Positions 1 to 10,331 of a stretch of DNA of 64,000 bases are shown here, piece by piece (position 1 is the stretch's first letter; each line of letters begins with the position of its first letter). The notes below the pieces were generated by a model that saw only the letters and a program-made list of their open reading frames with translations, was not told the DNA's origin and searched no databases. A program made the position numbers and the translations under genes. This DNA is from Colletotrichum lupini (lineage: Eukaryota; Ascomycota; Sordariomycetes; Glomerellales; Glomerellaceae), in the NCBI RefSeq assembly GCF_023278565.1, contig NC_064680.1:4278001-4342000 (forward strand), given 5' to 3'.

Positions 1-1011
1 TTTTCTGTCCACATGTTGTCCATCCCGAGGACGGCCAAATGAGACAGGCGGTCGCCTTGAGGAGTGAGAACGACAGCATGATTGAAGCCTCAAGTTTTAG
101 CCCGGTCTGGTTCCACAACGTGATATCAATGGCAAACAGTTGTCGTGGTCTATTCAGTATTATTCGATGTGCGCGGGGTTTCCTCAAGTAGCCGAGTCAA
201 TTGACTCAATGTTTGAAGCATTCATTATTGAGGCCAATCGACTGTTTGGAATATGGGAAGATGGCGCGAGTTTGCGATTCTTAGTCAGTCGTCTTACATG
301 CATCGAACGTACGTCACAGCATAAGCAATCGCTAGGAGGGGAATCAAAAGATCTTTCGTTTCTGAGATTTGGAGGAAGCAAGAAATGCTGACAACCTCCA
401 TAGAGCCTTGCGGGCTGAGAAGTCGCAATAATCAACCCCAAGGAATAAGAATGTAGGAATTAAACCTGGTGTCGCGAATTCCGGCAGTCACCACCCCACA
501 TCGGGAGCGGGAACACAACGAGGAGGTCCACGCGATCGGTCCTCGCCGCTGTTCGCAGCCGTGGAGGAAGGTGACATTGTGGATTCGTGCTAGAAAAAGT
601 TCCTTGAACGCGGTAATTCAGGCCATTTACCGCTTTACGTACGGGGCGCCGTTTGCTCTCATATGAATGATTCGAACCACCTACCAAGATCAGAAGAGCG
701 CTATGCCTGTTGGGGCAGGTCGCATGAACGATCCTCAAGCGTGGCCGGGGGATTTAAGCTTATGATTGGTCACGATGATAGCTAATTTTGTGGGCATGGA
801 GACATGGGGTAGATTTCCAGAGTGAGAACTGGTTTGTGAGTAGCCAGTTGCTTGAATGAGATGTTATGGCCGAGACAAAGCCAGCCGTTGTGGACATCAT
901 GGAAACGACTATGAAAGCAGGCCAAATCCCCCATCTTCTTAAGCATACTTGGCGACGGGCCGTTCCTCTTGCATCCTTCGCATCCTTCCGCTTCCCATCG
1001 TCTCGATCACC
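1..1011. other. intergenic, no gene seen
   Basis: Only short open frames without recognisable domains or splice-linked partners occur here. The last part is the 5' flank of the carboxypeptidase gene, with a pyrimidine-rich stretch just before its ATG at 1012. Confidence 0.6.
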
Positions 1012-2500
1012 ATGAAGTACTCTCTCATCGCGTCTCTGATTCTCCAGAGCACTGTTGTGCTCGGAGAGTTGCTCCCTGTGTACCTGCAGGGGCCCTCGCC
1101 CGAGAGCTTCAGGTAACACCTCATCATCAACTCATCCAGCCTAGACACTAACAGCGTATAGGGACATTGTTCGCAATGACACTCTTGACTTTGGCTGCAG
1201 AGCTGTTGCCAAGCCCAGCGAGGATGGAAGCCACTACAAGCTCCACGCTTGGCTCACCGAGGAGCAGATTGACTATCTCTCCAAGGAGTACGAGCTTGTG
1301 CCTGAAGTCTCTATCCACAGAAGAGACTTGAGCAAGAGAGCCAACGCGCCCATCGGGACCGGTGACCGCTTCAGTGCGGGAACCATCTCCCCCGTCGGTC
1401 TCGGAACCCAGGCTTCGGGCACCACCATCTCCAGCATCATGAATGTTGCTGAGATCAAGTCGGCCTGCGACGCCCTTGTCAAGAACTATGGCATCGGATC
1501 TCTCACTCTGCCGTATAAGACTTTCAACGGCGCCACCGAGTACGCCTACTACGTCGGCGCCGGAACCGACAAGTCAAAGTACCACCTGTACTTCAGTGCT
1601 GCCGTTCACGCCCGTGAGCGCGGTGGACCCGACAACATCATCTACTGGATCTCCGATCTTCTTGCCGCCAACAAGTCTGGCAGTGGCCTGACCTACGGCA
1701 AGAAGTCCTACACCAACGCCCAGGTTAAGAGCGTCCTTGCCGCAGGCATCGTCTTCTTCCCCCTTGTGAACGCCGACGGTGTCGCCTACGACCAGTCTTC
1801 AGGCTCCCTCTGGCGCAAGAACCGCAACACCAAGTCCGGCTCCAGCGGCAGCTCAATTGGTGTCGATATCAACCGCAACTTTGACTTCCTCTGGAACTTC
1901 AAGAAGTACTTCGACTCTTCCGAGGCGCCCGCCTCCACCTCGCCTAGCTCCGAGGTCTTCTACGGCACCGCCGCCGAGTCCGAGCCCGAGACCAAGAACC
2001 TCGTCTCTGTCTACGACTCCTTCCCCAAGATCCGCTGGTTCATGGACATCCACTCCGCCGTCGGCGACCTCCTCTACAGCTGGGGTGACGACGACGACCA
2101 GACCACCACCTCCACCATGAACTTCCTCAACTCTGCCTACGACGGCAAGCGCGGCCCCGTCGGCGACTCCGCTTACAAGGAGTACATCCCCTCCACCGAT
2201 CTAAGCAACATCAGAACCGTCGGAACGGCCATGGTCAACGCCATGAAGGCTGTCGGTGGCCGCGCGTACACCTCCATCCAGGCCGTCGGCTTGTACCCCA
2301 CGTCTGGCGCCAGTGACGACTACTCCTTCTCCCGTTTCTGGGCCAAGCCCGGTGTCAACAAGGTCTATGGCTACACCTTGGAGTTTGGCCCCTCTGGAAA
2401 CTTTTACCCTACCTCAGCCGAGTTCAACACCAACATTTTGGATACGAACGCCGGCTTCATGGATTATGCGCTGGCTGCTATCAGCGTTGGTCTGGAGTAA
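1012..2500 (+). CDS. secreted zinc metallocarboxypeptidase (M14 family)
   Basis: Removes C-terminal residues from peptides, probably outside the cell. Two exons, 1012-1112 and 1162-2500, with a 49 bp intron (GTAACA donor, CACTAAC branch site, TATAG acceptor); the joined frame encodes 479 aa. The start at 1012 gives a signal peptide (MKYSLIASLILQSTVVLG) that a start further downstream would lose. Residues about 20-90 look like the propeptide of carboxypeptidase A-like zymogens, with a dibasic stretch (HRRDLSKR) near residue 85-93 where it could be cleaved. Zinc ligands are visible as HARE (about H183, E186) and DIHS (about H331). INRNF (about 270) is the substrate-binding Asn-Arg, and TLEFG near the C-terminus carries the catalytic Glu (about 441). 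All key residues are present, so it should be active. Family call is firm; the exact specificity (A or B type) is not. Confidence 0.95.
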
Positions 2501-3222
2501 ATCATTTGATGGGATATCATCAAAATTCTTCGTGTAAATATTTTGCCACCGTGTTGAGCAAGGAGACGCACGCACATACTGCACGAAAGCTGTGGTCTAT
2601 GATCGTTACGCAATTGAACGACTTATTAATCATGACTTAACATATGCAGTTTCCCTACAGCAATCCATAGGCAATACCCTGATAGTAGCTTGATTAGCTA
2701 CGTGCTTGAGTCTTAAGTATCTGGCAAATCCATGGAGTGCTACTTGCGAGCGATCACCGCAACTGGTCTTATCTACCTACTCCTGCCCTCCTCGCAATTC
2801 TATGCCAAAGGGTTGAGAATGTTGACCTAGGCAAATTATCTCTGCGCTTGGTAGGCGAAGCTTATTTATCATCCCTGGTTGAGGAAGGATCACAGAAAAC
2901 AACCTTTCCAAGCTTGAGCGCCTTCATGAAGAGACCTCATGGTCTGGGAGGTATCCGTTGTCAACATTGTCTTTACCTCACTGAGAGAGTCAAAAGAGCT
3001 GTTGTCCGGTGAGTATACAGTATCACACAGTACAATTAGTGTTCATAGGCGGCGCCACCAGTGGCGCTATGAAATGGGGAAGTCCGGCGTGCGATCCTAG
3101 CGTGAGGTGACACTTAAAACATACCTCAACCTCATGGTCAATAACGCCCCGTTTTTGTGACGATACAAGCTTGAATTTGATTTCTAGGGAACTCAATTGA
3201 AGCTTGAAGTTCCTTTCTCCAG
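2501..3222. other. intergenic, no gene seen
   Basis: About 720 bp between the carboxypeptidase and the SDR. A 91-codon frame at 2737-3012 has no recognisable domain and no partner exon. The last 200 bp form the upstream region of the SDR. Confidence 0.5.
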
Positions 3223-4313
3223 ATGACTATTTCGCACATGGCGTCCGAACCTCAGCAACCTTCGGCCGGCCCGCCTCGCAAGGGTACCGACCCAGACTTC
3301 GTCCCATGTTCAACCAATTGCGGAGACTAATAAATCTTAGTTGACGTCTTCACCGGAGACGTCGTTCACCACGACACTTACCCTGAGATCAACCCAGTCA
3401 CGGCTTCCAACTGCACTGGGAAAGCAGTCCTCATCACAGGAGCAAGTAAAGGACTCGGAAAGGCAGTGGCAATCGGCTACGCCGAGGCAGGCGCATCACT
3501 CATTGCCGTCGCCGCTCGCTCAAATGTCTCATCTACCATCGCCTCCATCATCGAGGCCGCAAAGGCTGCTGGGAGGGCTGAGCCAACGGTATTGGCCCTC
3601 GAGATGGATGTGAGCAGCACGCCGAGCGTAAAGGCGGCCGCAGAGCGACTTACGTCCGAGTGGGGACGCTTGGATATCCTGGTCAACAACGCGGGCTACA
3701 TGGCTCCCTTCAACTTGCTGCTTGATGCCGACGACGACGAGTACATGAAGGCATGGGATGTGAACTACTGGGGCACATATCGTGTCACGAAGGCGTTCTT
3801 GCCGCTGTTGCTCAAGGGCGGCGACAAGACGATTGTCAATATGTCTTCGGTGGCGGCTCACTTCATGGGTGCTGGAGGAGGAGCCTATCACATTTCCAAA
3901 TTTGCGTTGATTCGGTTCACTGAGTTTGTTCAGGATGAGTATGGTGATCAGGTAACATCATTCACAAGCATGAATTTGAGATCATGAACTAAGCGTGTTT
4001 GAAAGGGCGTCTTAGCGTTTTCCATTCATCCTGGGGGGATTCCGACAGAGTTGTCTTCGAATTTGCCAGAAAGGTTGCAATGTGAGTAGGCCACACCTGC
4101 AAATCTTGTTGATCTTAGTCTGACTACGGAATAGTTCGAATGCGAGATACCCCAGAGCTTGCTGCCCATTCTATCCCATACCTTACTAGTGTCAAGAGGG
4201 ATTGGCTTGGGGGGAGATGGCTTAGCTGTATGTGGGATTTGCCAACGCTTGTGAAGATGGAGCACAAGATTGTGGAAGGGAATCTTCTGAAATTTGAATG
4301 TGCAGGTCTGTAA
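3223..4313 (+). CDS. short-chain dehydrogenase/reductase, four exons
   Basis: NAD(P)-dependent oxidoreductase of the classical SDR type; substrate unknown. Exons 3223-3283, 3341-3951, 4006-4081 and 4135-4313 join to an uninterrupted 308-aa frame, and all three introns are GT..AG with fungal lengths (54-57 bp). Visible motifs are TGASKGLG (cofactor-binding TGxxxGxG), the stretch DILVNNAG, the catalytic serine in NMSSVAA and the YHISK active site (YxxxK). HPGG follows in exon 3. The C-terminal part, with a tryptophan-rich segment (RDWLGG, WLSCMWDLP), resembles the tail seen in many fungal SDRs of about 300 aa. A second ATG at 3238 is possible and would shorten the protein by five residues. No cluster partners are adjacent. 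Confidence 0.9.
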
Positions 4314-4505
4314 AGGAAGTCAATGTTCTATGATTCTAAATACTTTGCATCAGCGTGAAATCATCGGCAAGTCGTAATCGCTTTAGACATTGCTACCATA
4401 ATTGGTGACCGGTCTGGATACAAACGTAGTGACTTGGTCCAAATCCCCTAAGGTTCGCTGCTGAAGAACTAGTATCGAATGAAGCTTCCCCGATGTAATC
4501 CCATA

Positions 4506-5139
4506 TCAAGAATACTCATTGATCAGGATAGGGAGAACAAGATACAGGTAAATCAAAAGACCGAAAACACAAATTCTTGCAGAAGTAAATTCAAGGCCGG
4601 CGTCGCCAAGAAAGCTGAAGATGAAGCAAATACCAATCAAAGAGACAAGAAAAATCAAATGGGGAAGGATAGGTACAGCGTATTTTATAAGCAAGAATAT
4701 TGCAATGACTCCAGCGATTGTTCCAGCGAGCGGTTTGAGTAGACGAAGTAGTGCAGTGAGCGGCATATATATGAATCTCACAAAGAGAATGCTAGGCCAC
4801 CGGATCCATTGACGATCATCTTCAGTGCGTGGTATAGCCTCTAAGCCTCCGGTAAGTCGCCGATTCTCATTACGAAATGTGCCTTCTGCTGTGATCTCTT
4901 TCCGTTGGGCCTTTCAATGATCTTAACTCTGGTATAATTTATGTTACTGACGTGATAATGGCGATGACCTGCGCCATTGAGGCCCTGGCAAACTCACTGA
5001 CAAGGGCTCTACATTGCCGAGTCTTCCTTTATATCTAGGCATCAGCGTTTCGGATCTTATGGAAGTCTGAATGATTTAGTCGACAGATAATGTGTGTGAA
5101 CGATTGAGAGATTTTCTTTCTGAGGTTGGCTCGGCTCAT
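4506..5139 (-). pseudogene. degraded multi-TM membrane protein gene, divergent from the NLR
   Basis: Reading the minus strand from ATG 5137-5139, one frame runs on to 4969 but is broken by TAG (5035-5037) and TAA (5029-5031). After a likely 58 bp intron (4911-4968; a 37 bp alternative starts at 4947) it continues without stops to 4506. The C-terminal 90 residues hold three hydrophobic helices (around AGTIAGVIAIFLLIKY, LIFLVSLIGICFIFSFL and ICVFGLLIYLYLVLPIL). They are preceded by a charged, non-hydrophobic region with EDDRQWIRWPS just before the membrane part. Both stops could come from CAG/CAA by one C-to-T change. I do not recognise the family. An alternative reading is a shorter living gene starting inside, encoding only the membrane part. 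Confidence 0.5.
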
Positions 5140-5359
5140 ATGCTGTCAGCAGCTTTTGGGCTGATCATCAATGTTAGGCCTAAGGCCATTGCCAAGTAAT
5201 ACAGCCTGATCTTTGCTGACAGCGCGTAAATAGACAACACGTATGTCTCAAGCTCCGAGACATAATGATCGGAGGGAAGGAAAAGCCATCAGCCCGTTGC
5301 ATAACGTGACTGCCTTGTCAGCGGGGTTTCTGCCGGGCTATACGATCTCAGTAACCAGC

Positions 5360-5601
5360 CTTATTGTTGGTATACACGTAGGCAGGTCAGACCTTTCGGT
5401 CGCGACGAGGTCAATAGGTCAGTATAGGTCTATTGCGTATTGAGTGTGTGTAGGAGGGGAAGATCGTGGGCAGAGCCCGCGATCCCTCAGTGGGTGTAGG
5501 TAGGTGGAAGGGTCCGTCTGCACGGGCCCAGACTGCCTACCTACCACCCCTACCTAACTACCTAATAGGGCCCCTTTTCTGCCTCGTAATCCAACACTTA
5601 T
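5360..5601 (-). mobile_element. solo LTR of the outer copia family, with target duplication
   Basis: Positions 5365-5596 (232 bp) are a near-identical reverse-complement copy of the 225 bp LTRs at 41338-41562 and 55454-55678. The termini are the perfect inverted pair TGTTGG/CCAACA. A 7 bp insertion relative to those LTRs accounts for the extra length. The flanks are the 5 bp direct repeat CTTAT at 5360-5364 and 5597-5601, so this is a true insertion that later lost its interior by LTR-LTR recombination. Unlike the copies at 41-55 kb it still has many CA and TG dinucleotides, so it is little affected by RIP. It lies in the short divergent region between the membrane-protein pseudogene and the NLR. 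Confidence 0.93.
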
Positions 5602-5671
5602 GTTCTTGTGACGTCCTTTGTGAATCACAAAATCCATCCCATTTGACTGCATTTTCAAAACATAAGAAGTC

Positions 5672-8600
5672 ATGGTTGCCGAAGTAGCTGCTATCGAGTT
5701 CGCAGGTCTGCTACTACAATTTACACAAATCAGCGTCAAATTGTTCCATCATGCTCGAGAAGGCTACAACTCTGCCTCTGGATCCACAGCTCGCGACGAA
5801 ATCTTGGCGGTACATGCGAGCCGAACAAGGGACCTAGCCAAGAGTATTCTTGAGAACGAAGAGGGCTTGAATGGTCGCTCAACCCAGCTCAGAGAAATCA
5901 CCCCCGCCTCTGAAAAGGCTGCGACGGAGTTGATCGACTTGCTCGATACCCTGAGGGTGAAGGTAGAGCATGGCGACAAGATTTCCAGCCGGAGGTGGAA
6001 GAGCGTTGAACAAGCATTACGGCATCTAGTGAATGAAGGGAAGATTCACAGACCGGAGGAGAGATTTGAGAGTCTCTGCAAAGATTTACAAATGTTTCTT
6101 GCTTTCGCTGCCGAGTAAGTATAAGTAAATATGGAGGTTTCTTGAGTTCGGCGAAGGTCATTGAGCTAATTGATTGAGTAGGAGAAGACAGAATGAAATA
6201 CATTCAATTGTCCAGAGTTTAGAAAACCAAAACAATCTCCTCGAAGCGAAAACGATCGGAAAATTGGATGAAATCGTGGAGGGGATCGACAAAACTACGC
6301 GGGTCCTGCGCCAGGACTTGAGCAACACATGCTTTGCACAGATTGAAACATACTAAGAGGGAATCAGCCGTTTCCAGGGAGAGGTTGTACGAGTGAGAAG
6401 ACAGCATCAAACTTTACAGAGTTTGAAGTTTGATCAAATCAAGACGAGGCAAGAAGCGATCAAGAAGAGTCACAGAGACACGTTCAACTGGATCTTTGAA
6501 GAGGAAAACACCACCTTCTCGCAATGGCTGGAGTCCGAAAATGGTTTCTACTGGATTCGAGGAAAGCCAGGGAGTGGAAAGTCTACTCTGATGAAATTTC
6601 TCGTTTCCCACCAGACAACGAAATTGAAGTTACGAAAATGGGGCGATGGCTGTACAACTGTAATAGCCAGCCACTACTTCTGGAATGCAGGGAATACCAT
6701 GCAAAAGTCTCAACTTGGCCTTTTGCAAACACTTCTATACGAGGTGTTGAAGGAGGTGCCAGATCTGATCGAGCAAGTTTGCGGATCCCGCTGGTCCTGG
6801 TCAGAACCTACCCTAACGGACATATGGGACAAGGGTGAACTGCTCACGGCTTTCGGCATGCTCGCCAAACAGTCGGAGATATCTGCTAAATTCTGCTTCT
6901 TCATCGACGGATTGGATGAGTAGACGGATCGAGCCAAGCGATACGACGAAACCTTTGAGGATCTCCTGATAATTTTGCAAACCTTTGCCGCGACGCCAGC
7001 CTTCAAAATTTGTGCATCAAGCCGACCTTGGCAAGCTTTCATCACTGCATTTGATTGTAGTTCTTGGCAACTCCAGATGGAAGATTTGACCAAAGAAGAC
7101 ATCAGCAAATACGTCACTGACAACCTACATAACAACAACAACTACAGAGCTCTTGTTGAACAGGATGACCATTGCTCCCTGGTAGCCAAAGTGATCGTCA
7201 GTAGGGCCCAAGGTGTGTTTCTATCAGGCCTCATCGGTTAAGGAATAGCTTAGGGGCATAAGGAGGGGGACTAAGTAATAAAAAAGTAGCTTAGGTATAT
7301 ATAAAATATTAATAATATACCATATGAAAAAGGTAAATTTTAATAATTTATTTTTTAAACCTTAATAATAATTAGCCTTTATAAGCTTTTTTTTTATATT
7401 ATATACTTATTAATAATTTAAAATTTTTATTTATAAAAGGGACTAAGCTAGAAGTTTAAAATATTAATAAGAATAAAGTATAATAAGAGAGCGTAATCGG
7501 CGCTATAATAATAATAAAAAAATAACTCTTTTTTATTAGACCCCTTAGAATTACTTCCTTTTTAATAAATAATATAAAAATAAAGCGTAATAAGATAAAT
7601 AACGTAGTAACAATATAAAAAGACCGTATTACTAAGAGTATTAACGAATTTTAAATAAATAGCGAACTTCTTACTTTTATTTATTAATACCTAAACTAAA
7701 TAATAAATAATAAATTAGTAAAACTATAAGAATAGGAATAATAATCAAAAAAAGAAATCCTTATTATAACGTATAAAGAGCGCTTATATAAAAAATAAGT
7801 AAATTTAGAACGCTTATAGAGCTCTTTAAATAGCCCGGCCCCCGCACTAAGGGCTATAGTTTTAATTATAATAGCCTTAGATATTAGCTTTAATATAAAT
7901 AGAAATATAAACCCCCGGACTAAAAATAATTTAATAAATAAAGCCGTACTTAAAGCGCTATTTAAGTAATAATAAAGCGACGAGTTCGTACTACCTAAGC
8001 CCCTATTTATTGGCTCCTTTTTAACTTAAATAAGCGCTATAAATAAAATGTCTATATTTAAACCGCTATTCCTCCCTAACTTATCGTATATTAATAAATT
8101 AGTACGGGATCTATAGAGCTTTTTCTTTAATTATTACTATTTTAAATTATTAATAAATATATAATATGTGGTGGTTTTTTTCCGGCTTTATAGGTACAAA
8201 AGATCGACCTTAACGGGATCACGCTTTTAAGGGAAATTATATGATATAGTATACTTTTTAATTATATAATACGCGCAATATATCCTAAGCACGCGCTCAA
8301 CGCAATGTAGTGATTTCGATACGAAAACCGCTATTTAATTCGGGATATAAATATATAATATAAAAAAGAAGTTTATAAAGGCTAATTACTATTAAGATCT
8401 AAAAAATAAATTATTAAAATCTACTTTTTTTTTAAAGTATATTACTAATATTTTATATATATACTTAAGCTACTCTTTTATTACTTAGTCCCCCTCCTTA
8501 TGCCCCTAAGCTATCCCTTAACTAACGAGGCTTAATAGTTTCTATGGGTCTATTTTGTAGTCTAAACTTTGTTAAATAGCCTAATGAATGGAGATGACTT

Positions 8601-9891
8601 CAAAGAACTGCTGCAGCAATTGGATATGATACCGAACGACCTGAAACAATACTTTTACTACATGCTCGAAACGATTGAACCGGTATACTGGGAAAGCACC
8701 TCTCGTATCTTCCGGGTTATGATTGAATCCGGTTAGGCGTTGCCCCTATTGGCCTTTAAGTTCCTTGACTAGGAGATGGAAAATCCACAATATGCTTTGG
8801 ATATGAAGATTGAGTTACACGTCGCGAAGGATATGAACTCGGTGTTCGAGACGCTTAAGAAACGTCTGAATGCGAGGGGCAAAGACTTGCTTTACGTTAC
8901 ATTATGCAGAGACATGAAATCGCCCTTGCAGTATCAGGTCGACTTCCTACACAGAACTGTCAGAGACTTCTTCATTGATCAGCAGGTTATAAACCAGATG
9001 ATGCGTACAAGAGAGACTCTTAGCTTCAGTCCCGCGCTTTCGGTTTGCAGAATAATGCTGGCTCTGAGTAAGGCTGTTCCATTTTCGACCTCGGAACCGG
9101 ACTTCAACCAGGTTTTTCTGTTTTCCGATGGATTGATGCGTTGTGCTTGTACGGTTGAAGAGGAATACGAGACATATCGCGTTGCTTCTGACGATCGTTT
9201 ACACGATGCTCAAAATGATTTGAACCAGACCTTCCGACTACTAGACGAACTGGACAACACGAACACGGCTCGCACTGGTGATCTCAGTGCCCACTGGACA
9301 AGTTTGAAAGATATTCCCAAGGGTGCCTTTCAGGAGCGCAATTTAAAGAACTTCATCGGAGCTGCCATTCAAAGCAGATTGTCCCTGTATGTGAAGCAGA
9401 AGATCACACAAAACAAAGGTCAAATCCAGACTAAAAAGGGAAGACCGCTACTTGACTACGCCTTGCGGCCAACCATGGTGACTCCTTTACAGCTTCCAAT
9501 CCAGGAAGGTCCAGTCCTCGCAATTGTGCAATTCCTCTTGGAGAATGGAGCGGACCCGAATGAGAAGCTGAAGATATATGGCGGAAAGACTCCGTGGAGC
9601 CTGTTCCTTTCTGTTTGCTACGGGCATAGTCTAGGGTCAGATAAGTGTGGCCTTGACACTGACGAGATTACCGGTACAATGGAGTCAATGCTTCTTCATG
9701 GGGCAGATTCGGCGTGCATGGTAACAGATAACCGCGACGAGCAGATGAATGTATTAGAGATTGCCGAACGCATGGAGCTGTCAGAGTGCCGGGTTTGCCG
9801 AATTCGCAAGGTTATGAGGGCAAAGGAGACCACCCAACAGCCAGGGTTACTTAAGAGAGTCAGAACTCTGATATGGGGAGAGCTTGAATAA
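5672..9891 (+). pseudogene. NACHT STAND/NLR receptor pseudogene (RIP stops plus transposon)
   Basis: Fungal NLR-like protein, a family linked to non-self recognition and regulated cell death. Segments 5672-6114, 6182-7224 and 8546-9891 join to exactly 944 codons in one frame, with a 67 bp intron at 6115-6181 and the insertion at 7225-8537 removed. Order: an N-terminal helical domain (residues 1-150) of the type fused to fungal STANDs, NACHT P-loop GKPGSGKST at about 275, Walker B FFIDGLDE at about 387, and an ankyrin-like piece (FLLENGADPN) at about 825. In-frame stops are at 6354 (TAA), 6921 (TAG), 8563 (TAA), 8734 (TAG) and 8770 (TAG). Each could arise from CAA or CAG by one C-to-T change, the RIP signature. 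No other frameshift is needed. The intact 371-codon tail (8776-9891) could still be transcribed, but there is no sign that it is a gene by itself. Confidence 0.9.
7217..8545. mobile_element. long-TIR DNA element inserted in the NLR, RIP-mutated
   Basis: The element at 7225-8537 (1313 bp) is flanked by the 8 bp direct repeat GTTTCTAT (7217-7224 and 8538-8545). The repeat restores the NLR frame when one copy and the element are taken out. The ends form imperfect terminal inverted repeats of roughly 185-190 bp, about 7225-7410 against 8350-8537, sharing for example AGCTTAGGGGCATAAGG. The inside is AT-rich, nearly free of CA/TG, and has no open frame, so it is either non-autonomous or ruined by RIP. 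Long TIRs and an 8 bp duplication suggest a Mutator-like or hAT-like element; the class is uncertain. Confidence 0.88.
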
Positions 9892-10331
9892 CCCTCTATG
9901 ACAGCAGAAGTATACATACCAATCAGGTGGGAATTTTCATATTCGACTACCGAGGCATATAATTCCTCCTTTTGACGCGTTCTGGTCAAGATCGCAGACC
10001 TAGACTTGGCTGAGAATAGTGTATATTATAGGTAGCCTCCAAGAATTGTTCGTTTGAAGTGTATGGGATTCCACGATAAGGTACCTATATAGACCTTGTT
10101 GTTTGTTGAGGGAAATCCAGATAGTGATTAACAAATTGAAAACTCTATAACAAGCAGCCTTTCAAAGCTCTACATTGTTAGGTATCGATTCCTTAACTAA
10201 TATCCTACAAAGAAGCTTATATGAATTGCAAATATTGCACTAACCAACGTGACCCAGGGACCTCTGCATTAAGCTCGACCACTCAAGTAGATATGGTAGA
10301 GTAAAGTGTTCAGTCATTCAATACTTTCACG
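9892..10331. other. intergenic, no gene seen
   Basis: AT-leaning spacer between the NLR tail and the hypothetical-protein locus. No RNA gene, repeat or open frame with recognisable content. Confidence 0.5.
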
